From Anoplolepis gracilipes (Eukaryota > Arthropoda > Insecta > Hymenoptera > Formicidae): a stretch of 64,000 bases of DNA. The DNA is taken from the NCBI RefSeq assembly GCF_047496725.1, contig NC_132976.1, positions 4,742,001 through 4,806,000 of the forward strand, read 5' to 3'. Position numbers and translations under genes: made by a program. Shown here piece by piece: positions 26,835 through 39,629 of this stretch. The notes under the pieces were generated by a model. It had not been told where the DNA came from. It saw nothing but the letters and a program-made list of their open reading frames with translations, and did not search any database. Each line of letters starts with the position of its first letter. The first letter of the stretch is position 1.

Positions 26835-26920
26835 CAAAAGGTGAAGTTCTGGTTCGCCACGGGTGGTGCAGGATTCTGTATCAGTCGAGCATTGGCGCTA
26901 AAGATGACGCCGGTTGCTGG
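26835..26920 (+). CDS. fng: fringe, internal coding exon (conserved FWFATGGAGFC segment)
   Basis: The exon follows a good acceptor (TGTGTTTCAG, ending 26834) and runs into a consensus donor (GG/GTGAGT at 26921). It starts in phase 0 and ends after two bases of a Gly codon. The translation starts QKVKFWFATGGAGFC, followed by ISRALALKMTPVAG. This is the hallmark beta-1,3-glycosyltransferase block of fringe proteins: an aromatic FWFATGGAG strand, a conserved Cys, then the SRAL helix. It packs in the catalytic half of the Golgi enzyme. The length (86 nt) and phase fit the next exon exactly. There is no frameshift or stop. The short exon is isolated between very large introns (at least 26.8 kb, if the upstream exons are truly absent, and 16.5 kb). 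A paralogous beta-1,3-GnT is the only alternative and is unlikely given how close the match is across all four exons. Confidence 0.95.
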
Positions 26921-26999
26921 GTGAGTTTTTATATCCGTTTTATTATTTATATAATTTATTATTTGGAAAATTACTACTCGTTTTATATTGACTGTCGCA

Positions 27000-27126
27000 A
27001 GAAAATTGAAAACAAATAATATTGACGTCAATTGCCTTTATAATTTTATTTTAATAATACAAAATTTTCAAATATGAAAAATATATGTACACTATAATTA
27101 TATATTAACTTTAATCTAATTTCTTC
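27000..27126 (+). repeat. dispersed segment R, copy 2
   Basis: The same sequence as 24873-24996 with a few differences (ATTGCCTTTATAATTTT here). It lies only about 80 bp inside the fringe intron, after the donor at 26921. Confidence 0.7.
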
Positions 27127-27879
27127 ATTTTATCGAAAGTTGACTAATCTTAAAGTTACCTATGCCACTTATCAATATATAGAGTGAGTGAAATAAAAGA
27201 ATGAAATATAACAAATATTTATTTCTTGTCAGATAACAGTAGTAGGATATGGAATGTTATTTGAGTATGTCACTTGGTCTTATTTATTTTTTTAAATTAA
27301 AAAAAAATTTTACATTTATCAAATGTCTTTTATTTATGCTACATTGCTCTAGTCCATCACGCAGATTTGCATCGCTGTTTGCACTATATTGTCTGATATA
27401 ATTATAATTTTTTTCCTGTATATTAGTGAACTCAGAGCCAATATATAGGAAATGTAAAATAAAGAAGACATTTGATGAGTGTAAATTTTTTTTTAAATTT
27501 AACAAAATGAGTAAGATCAAGTAATATACTTAAATTCTATATTCTAATATTATTATCTAACAAGAAATAAATAATTTAAGTTATATATTATTTTAAAAAT
27601 CGTCAGGTTTTTTTGACTCATTTATATATATATAATTCCCTAAATTATGACAATACAGTAAATAATAATATAACATGAAATAATCGACTTTTTCTTATTG
27701 AGTTTCCAAATCTTGTCACGCGAAAGGAACGAAAGAGATGACTGATCAAAGTTACCAAATTAACATAGACTTTCTTTTTCGCGCGGCAATTTCTTTTATG
27801 TGCGGCAGAGGTGTCTTTTATCTTACAATACAAGAAATCTCCATAGAATGCGCGGTTGGCCACGCATGACATGCATGAC

Positions 27880-29730
27880 ACGTGTTACACTGCACATAAT
27901 GGTGGCTCTTTTAGAAGTTAATCTAACGTGAAAATGTATATTATCGATCGTATCCCTTCGAATACTTATTCGTCTCTTTTCCTTACATTATCTTGTCTCT
28001 ATCGTTTCTACCTGTAAGGAGGATTAAATAATTTCTCTGGCCTCGCTTACTCGATCTTAATTGGTGCTATCTATTAGAAAAACTGATTCATATATACATA
28101 AAAGTTTCTTCTCTTCATATAAAAATTGCGCATTACATTATTGCGAAAATCGTGTACCAATTGCTGAAACGTGGAAACTGAGTAAAGTAAATAATAAAAA
28201 GATTGTCGATCCGTACGAGGACCGTAACGATGGACAATTATGTCTGATGCCATTATCAACATCGATCTTGATAAACGCTTCTCGATAGGCATTGTAGTTA
28301 GCACGTATGACGTTTATATACCATGCGTGATCATCGAGATGATCGGCGATGGAAGGTCGAAAGCATTCACGCCGCTCGTAAATCACCGTTTATGGGTGCA
28401 CAGTGGCCAATTGTTTATCCACGGTCCTCGATAACGTCACCGTCACGTAGGAGCTCGCCGGCCGTTTATTGTTATTAACGATGTAAAAATGGACGCGCGG
28501 GGCCCATATGCGATACAGATCCAGTTTTTCGCAGCGCCAGGAATGCATTGTAAATCTCGCGGTCTCTCTCTCTCTCTTTAAAACCTCTCTATTTGCTCAG
28601 CGATGCGATCGGTTTATATACAAGCTGATCTCGAAACTCGCAATTCCCTTCTTTCTCCTGTTTATCCTGTCCTTATACGGACAGATTCGGTGGGGAAACG
28701 AAGGCGAGGATGGACACGAATGGATTTGGCAAAAAGCCCGGCACCTGGGAGGGCTTACTGCGATTCAGCCTTATTTCCTTCTTGTTTCTTTTCCAACTCT
28801 TCCGTCACGCTCTTCCGTTCATTCTGTGATATACACGGTCCGGGCATTATCCTGTCATCCATATATACATTCGTTGGTTTGGTGTGACGGTACGGGGTAG
28901 CGGGGACGAAAGGAGAAAACGGGACGAGTACATCGAACGGCTTTCTCAGCCGGTGGACGAGATGACCGGCTGTGAACGGTTCTCGTCGACATCATTTTAT
29001 TTTATCGGATGTAATCTGGTGGTATTATATTTTATCTGCTCTCGTCTATCTCGCGATTTACAGCGACTATAAACGTCTGGCGATGACAGTTCATAAATTT
29101 ATGCTTGTCTAATTTATATTTTTTCGTGTCGCTGTTGAGAAAATTAATGATAATATCTCTTACCAACATATGCAATGAATATCTTAACTTTAAATGTTTG
29201 CTGCTGTCGCGCTAGAAAAGGAAAAAAATGTCGTAATCAGTCGTGTGAATTATTTCCGTGGAATTTTCATGTATTCCCTCGGACATTTATTCCGCTCGCA
29301 TTCTGCCTCGCGTGTCGCGCGAAATAAACTTGGGTGAATTCACCGGCCGTTTCAGGTTACTGTCGACTCTCGAGTCGCGCTTTACGTTTTATATTACTTT
29401 TACGTTATTCTAGACGCGCCGTCAGGATGATTCCGTGGCGACTTTAAGTACGGTAATTCCACTTGTCTTTCTCCCCGAGAACGACGCGATTACGTTCGCG
29501 CGCTTTAATTTATTCCGCACAAGATTCGCGTTGCGCTTTGTCGCGCTTAAGAAAAGTAACGGATATCATGCCGTCACATTTCATATCGCAGAGAGGAACA
29601 TTCTTTACCGGATAACTGAAAAGAAAAACGCTTTTAGTTCTTTTCCACGTACTTTTCTTACACCCGTCGGCTATTTACGATCTTATTTCGTTGCAGACAG
29701 AAAGGCCAGAAAGAAAAGAAACCGCTTTTA
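27880..29730. other. GC-richer intron segment
   Basis: A stretch of about 1.8 kb with more CpG than its neighbours. Open frames on + (up to 130 codons at 28508-28900) overlap in two frames and show no motif. A perfect 11-bp inverted repeat (CTTTTATCTAG / CTAGATAAAAG, loop 15) follows at 29737-29773. Confidence 0.35.
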
Positions 29731-30783
29731 GCTTTTCTTTTATCTAGCTTTTTCTCTGTTATCTAGATAAAAGTATGTGATGCAATTGTCTTTTATCTTT
29801 ATCCTTTTTCATTTTTATCTTAGATTTCTTTCGTATATTCTTTCGACAGATCTGTGTTTGAAATGAATACAGTAAAGTGGATTTATGCTTTCCCAAAGAT
29901 TAAAATTAATTTTTTTTTTTTTTATCACTCCATAATATTCCATTGATATAATAATTCCTTTATTTTACTTTTATTTATTCTTTGAATCGTTAGCTTTTCC
30001 GAAGATTATGTGCTTCAGATATGTGCGATTTTTTTGTACGATCAATTATCGTGACTAGTCGAGCAGGTTCAACCTTCGACTTCAACAAGTTCTCACGTTC
30101 ATTTTAAGAGCCACCTGAAGTTCTGCTGGTCGCACATTACATCTAGATTGTCATACATTCATATCCTGTTATTTCTTTACATTATTGCATCGATACCGTA
30201 ACAAGGTACCGCACAATAAACAAGTCACCCCAAGTAATCAGTAAGAATTGTAGCTTGTAATTTATAAGAAGGAGAAACACAAATAACTACAATCTCGAGA
30301 ATCAAACATATATTCTATTTTTCAGAGCGTTTTCTTTATAAACATTTTTAAGTAAAATTTATAGTTTCTATAATTATTTAGTTAATCAAATCTAGTAAAA
30401 TTTATATTAGAACAAAATATCTTTTTTGTCATATCATTATTTTTATTTAAATTACATCGAATGGCCTTTCAAACGATCCCATCGTCAGTCAGAAATAAAT
30501 CTGCAATCAAAAAGAATTTAATGAGCCTGCATTAAATGTTAACTAACGTTTAACCTTTAATTTAACTTCTTGAAGTTGACTTAACTTCAATCAGAGTGGC
30601 TAACGACAAGTCGCGAGGTACTTTCTCAATCGTGAAGTCAGAGTCGCCTTTTTTTCGTAAAGTTTTTCATTGCGACGTAAAGTATAGCAGAGATTGAAAC
30701 TAGCACAGTTTGAAACTATAATACGAAAAAGTTATTCTTTGATACGAAAGATATCTTATAATTGTGTATTTTTATTGTCACAT

Positions 30784-31159
30784 TGAAAAAATTATATTCT
30801 CGATTTAAGAATATTTTATTTTTGTAATATCTTTCTCTAAAATAAGTGACGAAAGATCCTTTTTAATTTAACAAAGGAATTCTCTAAAGAAGAGTCTCAG
30901 ATATTCTTAATATGTAAGAATATACTAAATATTACATGTAAGTATGTGAGATATTTTCTTACTATTATATTATTTAATATTTGGAATTATTAATCTCAAT
31001 GATAACAAAATATAATTTTACAAATAGACATTTGTTATTAAAACCTTGATCAAGTTAAATATACAGTTTTTATTTAATTTATAAATAAGAAAATTCTTAT
31101 TTATTAAGAATATTTATTAAAAAGCTTATAAATATATATTTCGAGATACAATTTTTTCG
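30784..31159 (+). mobile_element. CGAAAAAATT-family MITE-like element, copy 3
   Basis: The left terminus TGAAAAAATTATATTCTCGA and right terminus TCGAGATACAATTTTTTCG are near-perfect inverted repeats. Internal boxes are as in copy 2. It is 376 bp, lies in the 16.5-kb fringe intron and has no ORF. Confidence 0.8.
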
Positions 31160-31931
31160 ATGCACAAATAAACATAAAGATCATGCTGCAATACCGAATT
31201 TTGAATTCTCTGAAACTATATTGGTCAATATAATCAATCTTTGCCGAAAAAAAACCGCAATATGAAATCCAAAGGCGCGGAGCGATTCCGCTGTCGTGTT
31301 AGCCGTTAATCGAGTAATAAAAGGGAATAATGGTCGGGCTATTTAGCGGGGCTCTCGCGGGGATGGATCTTAATTAATGGCGAACGCAAGAAGCTGCCGT
31401 TCGTTGCAATGGGACTGGTGAGACGTGCTGATTGCCACCCACGTGCAGATGCAGGAAAGTGCAGGAAAGAAGCAGGAAGGCAAGCGTATAGCGCGTTGCG
31501 TACGCCCGCATATATGTATATATACGTATACCTATATTTACATCATTTCCTTGTTAGCGCGGAGTATGCACGCGGAAAGAGGAGGCTGAAGGAGGAAGAG
31601 GGCAATAAATAAGAGGGATTAGAGCGCAAGGAGACGATGTATGTTGCGCGATGTCGTTACGACAGTTCGAATCAGCTGCGTGCTCGATATATTTTATAGT
31701 GTCCGAGAAAACCGTAATGCGGATGTCGTTATGAACTAAGACATAATTATAGAAATTTCAATAATTGAACACGCACACAATAATTGAACACATAACATAC
31801 ACACAAAAATGGCTTATTTAAAAGATCGAATTTTGATGAAATTTAATTTTACAGATTGAAGCTTCAAGGGTATAAATAACAAGAGCACTTACATCTCAAT
31901 TAATTTTACTTTATGTAATTTTATCTTACGA

Positions 31932-32429
31932 GAATAAATGTACATATATAATTTAATTTTCAAATAACTCAATATTAAATGAAATATTTAATGTTGAAGA
32001 TGACTTATGACTATTTTATATATCAACAATAAATATTATATAATTTAATTTCCAAATAATTCAATATTGAGTGAAATATTTAATATTAAAGAACTTGTGA
32101 CTAAACATAGTTTTCATCAAATATTTGATAAGGAAAGTTTGATAAAAAATCTAATTAAAATTAATCGATTGATTTTACAAGAATAAATGTACATATATAA
32201 TTTAATTTTCAAATAACTCAATATTAAATGAAATATTTAATGTTGAAGATGACTTATGACTATTTTATATATCAACAATAAATATTATATAATTTAATTT
32301 CCAAATAATTCAATATTGAATGAAATATTTAATATTAAAGAACTTGTGGCTAAACATAGTTTTCATCAAATATTTGATAAGGAAAGTTTGATACAAAATA
32401 TAATTAGAATTAATCGATTGATTTTAAGA
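31932..32429 (+). repeat. 249-bp tandem duplication with internal 92-bp duplication
   Basis: Copy 1 is 31932-32180 and copy 2 is 32181-32429, nearly identical. Within each copy the block around TTTAATTTTCAAATAACTCA recurs 92 bp later as TTTAATTTCCAAATAATTCA, so the unit itself came from an earlier duplication. Very AT-rich. No known family recognised. Confidence 0.85.
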
Positions 32430-32610
32430 CGTTCTGTCTATATAGATTCTATCATACTTTCTTCGTTTGTTATTTATTGTTGTTTATTTAACTTATTCTC
32501 GTTTATACATTATTATTTTACCATTAAAAATGAATGCGAGTAGGAAATTAATAAAAACTATTTTCTTTTTACTCTTCTTAAACTTTACGATTCTCACGCA
32601 TATCAGTTGT

Positions 32611-32802
32611 AAGGGCTATCGTACACAAATTAACATAGCATAGCATGCTTAGTATAAGACTGTCTGGACCAATGGATATCGAGCATTAAATCGCTATATT
32701 GATTTACATAACACAAGATAAGTAAAAGCTCGATGCTTATTGGTCCAGATGATCTTATGCTACGCATACTATGCTATGTCAATTTGTGTGAGATAGCTCT
32801 AA
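32611..32802. mobile_element. 192-bp palindromic MITE
   Basis: The arms are inverted copies. The left reads GGGCTATCGTACACAAATTA then ACATAGCATAGCATGCTTAG. The right in reverse complement reads GAGCTATCTCACACAAATTG then ACATAGCATAGTATGCGTAG. Both continue into TCTGGACCAAT and ATCGAGC. The family of the source transposon is not determined. Confidence 0.75.
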
Positions 32803-35800
32803 CGGTTTATTGGAAAAAAAAGTTTGAAATACCAACATTCTTAAACGAGTATTGAAAACCCAAACTCTCGGTAAGTTAAGATTTCGACACTCTCTATAGA
32901 TGTATGTAAATGATGTATACGTTTTTACAACAAAAATCCAATAGTTTGTATTGAACTTTTCTGCTGATAGCATGTAGAAAGTAAAATTACACTGTAATTA
33001 TATATTTTTTAATAATTAATAATTGCATATTAATTACAATTCTTATTCTTTGTAGTTATTAATATTCATATAATTTTGTGATTGCGGTTATCGATCTACG
33101 ATAGTTTTCAAGTGCTGGCACAGCATCATATCCTCTTTGTTACAGTTGACTTTGCTGCTTCGCTACTTTTTTTCATTTTTGATCTATTTTTCGTTTCGTT
33201 CGGTATTTATATACATATATATACACACACATATATACCTGTTCGTCGAGCACTTTTATTGCTCCAAAAAAAACTGAAGGTGTGCACCTGCGAGTGAACG
33301 TTTAGTCTCGCTCGCCGACAGCTTCCTCTTTTGATACGTTGGAGTCCGGCTTAATCATGAATGGCTAAGATCTTTGGGAGATTTCTTCCAACGATGATAC
33401 GCAAAATCAGATTCAGGAATTACAGCAGTTGTAATTTGCTGTTTGATTTGCAAACAAATTTGTGAATCCGATTTTGATTTATGAATTTTAACGAGACAGG
33501 AAATTAAAACGATTGTTTTTACGAATAAAAATTTTTAAAATTTATCTTATATTATTTTAGAAATAAATATATTAAAATATTATTTATATGTAAAATTATA
33601 AAGTTATACGTTTCATAAAAAGTGACTGTGATTAAACTAGATTAAGTGACTTGACCTCAAGGAATTAAAAAAAAAAAAATGACAAAAGTTAATTAAGAAT
33701 TTATGGGAATTCTGCAATTTTTTGATATGCGTGTTTATTACGTACTATTATTAATTAAGTTGGGAAGATAAATAAATTTGTAGATTGTCTGATTAATTAG
33801 ATTTAAAGAGCTTTGTTTATTTATTTGACATATTTAATGCTCACTAGAGTATTACATCTTTCCAAAAGAGAATTATGTTATCTTGGATGAGATATATACT
33901 TAAGGGAAAAACCCTATATTTTATCCTAAGAAAAGTTATAAGAACAGGCAAAGAGAATCTTCCCATAAATCTTTCTTTGGAGAAAAGAGATTTCACACGT
34001 GCGTGATGCGCACAGCAGACATATATTTAAGCTACTTTTTTTAAAAGTTTTTTGGCTTTTTATCGTAATCACTTACACGTATTACTTAAAATGTGCGTGT
34101 ATTTTTTTTTCTGCTTTCGGTATAAATGTGTCATCAAAAGTGCAATAAAATATAAGGGAATAAGGTATGAAAAGTCTGTGATAGCTTTTCTAACATAATT
34201 TATATTTCCTGATTTATTATTTACGAACCTAGTTTAGCATTCTGATTTTGCAATAGTATTAATTAGAAAATTAATACTTATCATTTATTACAGTTTCTGA
34301 GCAATAATCTCTATCGGGTTTCATTATTACATGTCTCATAAAGTTGGATTTGTATTTCCGCTATAAATTGGGAACATTTAATCTTATCGAGACTAACGAT
34401 TTAAAATCGTCCCACGGGTTTTGCCCCGGTCCGAAAGTTCCGATAATAAACGTGTCGAAGTAATTCCGCGGTCGGCGAGAAACGAAAAAAAGAGTCGTTG
34501 GGACGTGGAATCAGAGAGGAATCGGAGGGATTCGACGAAGCTCGCGTCCAAGGATCTCTTCGATTCCCTTATTGCTCGCCTAATTGGATTCCTCTCTACC
34601 ATCGGCGCGATCGCCGCGTATACATCTATCAGCCCGCGGCTCGTGAAACCAATTTGGGCATTCCTATATACATATATATATATATACATATATGTAATAG
34701 GGATCTACGCAATGATCTATAAATCGAAAACTATGATCGCACCGACTTCTCTGTTTCCCGCGTCTTTTTCGATGCGTATTAAAATACTCTGATATTACAA
34801 ATTAATCTTTTCAAGCTACATTGCTAATACAAAGACATTCTAATTCGATATAGACTTAAATATTTTTAGTATAAAAGAAACTTTAACTGCTTTATTTTTT
34901 AAAGTTTTAAGATCTTTTTTTAAAGATCGAAAATTACAATTGAATGAAAATTAATTATATAAGATATCAGAGTTAGAATTAATAACGTCAAAGAATTAGA
35001 ATTGTTTCATGTGTAAACGCACGTGTAGACTTCTCAATTACATGTTAAATTCATGTGTTTTATTGCTCGATATTTTCGTGTACTGTTCTACTCGATCGAT
35101 ACCGATTCAATTGCCGATTCACGATATGTTTCTACGATCAGTCGATGATTTTATTTTATCGTCATTTTTTCAGATTGGAAATAAACTGATAAAATTGTAA
35201 AATGCACTTGATTTATTTCTAAATTTCTTATTTTTCTTATGTAATTTGATTTTAAAGAGAAAAGTAAATTAACAGTCGAAGAAAATCGATTATCCATCGA
35301 GTCTAAAAATTAAGATTTTTTTTTTTTTAATGTAATGTTGACTTAAAATTAAACAAAAATATGTGGTTAATAATATAAATGTTATTTGAATATAATAAAA
35401 TTTTTTTATTGAAAAATTTGTATAATAATTAGAGCATAAGTATCTTAATCTAGGAAACCGACAAACTTTTTTCAGTTCGATTCAGCATTAACACATATGA
35501 AAGCGTGTTTGATGAAAATCGATATTAATCATGCTGTGTGTGTTTGATAGCATGCATTATAAAACACAAGTTAATAGGTTTTATAAATTTATCTTATTTG
35601 ATCGATGCGCTTGTATGTATGTATACTTGATGATCGATAAAACGCATTTTCAACCGACGATCTGAGCACTTTTCGCGAGCTGGAACAAATAATGCGACGT
35701 AGCAAAAAGACATGGAACATAAATCCTTTACTCGCGACAAGCAAGTACCTGCGTACCTCGCACTATACCTTTAATTCATATCCGTTTGTAAATCGTACCT

Positions 35801-36007
35801 TGCAAATTGTAGCGCGAGCGTAGCGCGCAGATATAGATACATTAAATTTATTGCAGCATCCACCAACAGTGTATATCGACTTATCTTTGATTATCGAAGA
35901 AATATCAGATTAACTTTTCTTACTGATTTATTTTTCTTTAATAATCTGCAGGATTTTATTAATTTATTATTTATTAATCTATTATTAATTTTAAATAAAT
36001 GTAACAA

Positions 36008-36373
36008 CCTTTAGAGGGGGATATTTTTTCGTAAAGTTTTGTAATTTGAAGTAAGAATTTTTATATCTTTATTATAGTGTGTTGTACTATGAAAAATAAG
36101 CGACCCTTATGGAGCCAATATATTAGCTTCCCGTCCGGTAACAAAAATAGAAAAATTCCACAAAACTATTATAAAATTATAATTATCAAAGAGTTCATCT
36201 TTTATTTTAATTTCGAATGAGAAAAATAGCCAAAAAATATATATTTACTAAAATATATATGAGTATATTATCAACAGATGTAACTTGTAAAAATATAAGT
36301 TTTAAAATAAAATTTGAATTTGAATTACCAAAAAGACCCTTATGTAAAATATTGGCTTCCCGTCCTCTAAAGG
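36008..36373. mobile_element. piggyBac-like non-autonomous element, 366 bp
   Basis: The termini CCTTTAGAGG and CCTCTAAAGG form a perfect 10-bp inverted repeat. The right side abuts TTAA (36374-36377), the piggyBac target; the left flank is ACAA, possibly a decayed TTAA. Subterminal direct repeats GACCCTTATG (36102-36111, 36335-36344) and GCTTCCCGTCC (36126-36136, 36355-36365) support a single element. No transposase is present. Confidence 0.6.
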
Positions 36374-36479
36374 TTAATAATACATATCATTCATCACATT
36401 TACCTAACAGATATAATATAGCTAGTTGAATTTTAGTATTGCAGTCACGTGACTATGCCGATATATACAGGCCAAGAAG

Positions 36480-37290
36480 AATTTTTTAAATCACGGATGG
36501 TAGAAAACGATAATCAGGAGGATCCTTCCTCGAACTTGTTCGCGTCGCGTGTTTGTATGTCTTTCGTCGTCGAACAAACGGACGAGATGAACGCCAAGGT
36601 CGCGCATCTCCAAGCACAAGCTTAGGCGAGGATTCCCTCGTTTCGCATGTCCCCGATTCTTTTTCCTTATAAACCTGAAATTTCGATTTCGTTACCGCCA
36701 GGTATTTTAACGAGACCGATATCCCGTGTCGGCGATGCGCCGAAAGGACGACGCACGGGTGACGAACGACGGGACGGGTTAGCGGGCGTGTGTACACGAA
36801 TTCGGGACTAATCTGCCCAATTAAAAAGTGGGGACCACGCGGTGGAGAGAAGCGACGGGGAGGATACGAGACAGGCGCAGATTCGAGAATCCGTCGATGG
36901 TATTCGCTAATGAGTGCGACTTCTCTAGTCCTTTCCGTCCCATTCTTTCACTGTCTCTCTTTCTCTCTCTTTCTCTCTCTCTCTCTCTCTTTTTCTGGCA
37001 GACTCTCTTTCTCCCGTCGGGCTTTTTTCCTTCCGCTTTCTTTCCCGGCTATATGTGTCTAAGGTTAGGCCGCGGTCCGCGGGGTACTGGAAAACGTTAA
37101 TTAAAGTCGCCACTTCCGAGCACTTTGCGTAGATCGTCGTTAATTGGACGGTCGCCATCGAGAAAGTTTCGGCGAGTTATCTCGTCGCGAAGCGTGAGAA
37201 TATCGTGCAGAGAGTAATTTCGACAAAACCGGTCGCTCTCTCACGACGAGAAGATTCGTTCAAGCGAAGATATTCGCGGGATTTACGAAG
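36480..37290. other. GC-rich island in the 16.5-kb fringe intron
   Basis: CpG-rich stretch with a TC microsatellite. Open frames on both strands (90-103 codons) look like chance. Candidate regulatory DNA. Confidence 0.35.
36953..36994. repeat. (TC)n microsatellite
   Basis: A TC run within the GC-rich island 36.5-37.3 kb. Confidence 0.9.
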
Positions 37291-38331
37291 CTTTTAATGA
37301 CTGAGAACTTAATTCTTTATTACACATTATTCTCGCTGCGCTTGACTCTCCTTGAATTAAAAATTCTAAAAAAAAAAAAACGTCAGACGAATTTTTACTT
37401 ACTAACAAAGTTTTGATAACAATACTAAAAAAATCAATCTATCTCATGCAAGACTCTGTAAAATCTCAATATAAATTTACACAGAATTATATATATCGAT
37501 ATTATTAATATTTAATTTGACGATTTGATTGATAAACTTTATTGATACCTGCTGTAATTAAATATCTCGATAGCAAACATTTTATTTAATTTCTGAAATA
37601 AAAGAATAGAATTTTATCGCACCAATTACAGAAAATAAATGTAATTTATTACATCGGAGCGCTGATGTAGCTCGTTTAATTTTTTAAGCGATCTATTTCT
37701 ACGGGATAAATGCAATTATTTTCTCTCTTCGCAAAATCATTCGTCTTATTAATTAATAGAAAATGCTCTTGTTATCGGAGAACGCTTACAATCAAAACTG
37801 TTCGGAAGTTTAGCGTACGAGTTTTCTCTGTCAGAGGATATTATATCGATGTAGTAGGTCCTGCTTCGCGAGTACTTCATTTCATCGTTACCTTATTTTA
37901 TCCAGCGTGCACCTGCACTCCCCCCTTTTCCTTCCTCCTCTCTTCTTCCATCCGTTCGGTCTGTTGAAAGACTCTCGTTGCATCGCAAATGCATGCAGGT
38001 CGTGCACGACCTAGCCTAAGAAACGTATTTCTGGTTCCACGCATTCAACGGTCGCGATGCTACAAAAGATGTCGGTTTGTGTTCCCGATCATCTAACAAA
38101 TAAACATGATGATCTGCATTGTCGTATAGCACGAGAGCTTCTGTGAAACGGAACGGTAATTGATTGGATCTAATTTTCCAACAAAATTAATTTTAATGGT
38201 ACACCAACGGTAATATCCGTCGCAATTTCCATACGTCATTTTTTCCGTGTCGAACATTAACCTTGAGATTTAACTATTAAATTTCGAATTCTCGTTCTAT
38301 TTTAAAATTGCACATGGAGTCATATTTTTAT

Positions 38332-38750
38332 TTAAAAAATTATATTTTCATCTTAACAATATTTCACTTATCTTTAGACTTTTCTTTAAAATAGGCGACA
38401 AAAAAATCCTCTTAGTTTAAGAGAGAAACCGTCTAAAGAGTAAAATAACCTCAGATATTCTTAATGTGTAAGAATATGTACTGAATGGGATATTTTCTTA
38501 TCATTATATATATATTATCTAATATTTGGGATTATTAATCCCAATGATACAAAAAAAAAAAAAAAAAAAAAAAAAAAACAATTTTACAGAGAAACTTATT
38601 TATTAAATCTTTGACAAGTTATACAATTTTTACTTAAGTTAATAAGTAAGATATTCCAAAAAAATATTACATAAAGAAAAAAACCCTCATTTATTAAAAA
38701 TATCTATTAAGAGTGCTTTTAAATATACATTTTGAGATACAATTACATCG
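38332..38750 (+). mobile_element. CGAAAAAATT-family MITE-like element, copy 4
   Basis: It begins with a degraded terminus (TTAAAAAATTATATTTTCAT) and ends near GAGATACAATTACATCG. It contains GGGATTATTAATCCCAATGA followed by a run of 28 A at 38551-38578, which is an expansion unique to this copy. Confidence 0.75.
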
Positions 38751-39227
38751 ATACTAATTGCAAATTAGAATCTTTAGTTCTAATTTAGTTGCTCGATTTT
38801 TTTTTCTTACCGTCCAACATACCGAACATGCGTCTCATTCCGCGATCCTTTCGGGTATCTTCGGACAGATTCTGGCGGCACCCCTTTGATACATTTGTTC
38901 GTCCGTGTTCTTTCACGTGTCTTCAGCAATCTCTCCTTCTTTCTCTCTCACGAAGGTGCCGATATATATATGGGCTTGGTCACCAAAGTTGTGACTACCT
39001 GCCGTCGCCTCTAATTGGCACGATTTATGTCCGCCGTGGATCGCGCATCTCTCGCCTCGCGTTCGCAGCCATCGACTCTTCGCTTGTCGAAATCTTTGTC
39101 GATTCGACGTCTCCTTTCCAACAATAGATCGCGACCACCCATTAAGACTTAGACGCTCTTAACTAAGTAAATATAATCGTGTAAGCATAGTTTTGTTTGA
39201 TATTTTATCGGAAGTTCAAAGTGCCAT

Positions 39228-39620
39228 CGAAAAAATTATATTCTCGACTTAAGAATATTTTACTTATCTTTATATCTTTCTCTAAAGTAAGTGCTAAAAG
39301 GATTCTTTTAGTTTAAGAGAGAAATCCTCTAGAGTAAAATCAGATATTCTTAATATATTGTATAATAAGAATATATACTGAATGAGGAATATTTTCTTAC
39401 CATTATATTATTTATTATTTGAGATTATTAATTCCAATGATAATATAAAAAACAATTTTGCAAATAAATATTTGTTATTTATTAAAATTTTTATCAAGTT
39501 ATAAATATTTAATATTTTACCTAATTTATAAATGAGATATTCCAAAAATATCACATAAAGAAGAAAATATTCTTATGCATTAAAAATATCTATTATAAAA
39601 TATATAATACAATGTTTTCG
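39228..39620 (+). mobile_element. CGAAAAAATT-family MITE-like element, copy 5
   Basis: It starts CGAAAAAATTATATTCTCGA and ends ATACAATGTTTTCG. The flanks GTGCCAT (39221-39227) and GTGCAAT (39621-39627) agree at six of seven positions and may be the target-site duplication. It is 393 bp and shares the internal boxes of the family. Confidence 0.8.
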
Positions 39621-39629
39621 GTGCAATGA

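Noticed and set aside
31661..31685. AGTTCGAATCAG, resembling a tRNA B box.
   Set aside because: No A box, no anticodon stem and no acceptor pairing around it.
36790..37100. Two overlapping + strand 90-codon frames with LSLSLSLF cores.
   Set aside because: They are translations of a TC microsatellite in a GC-rich island.
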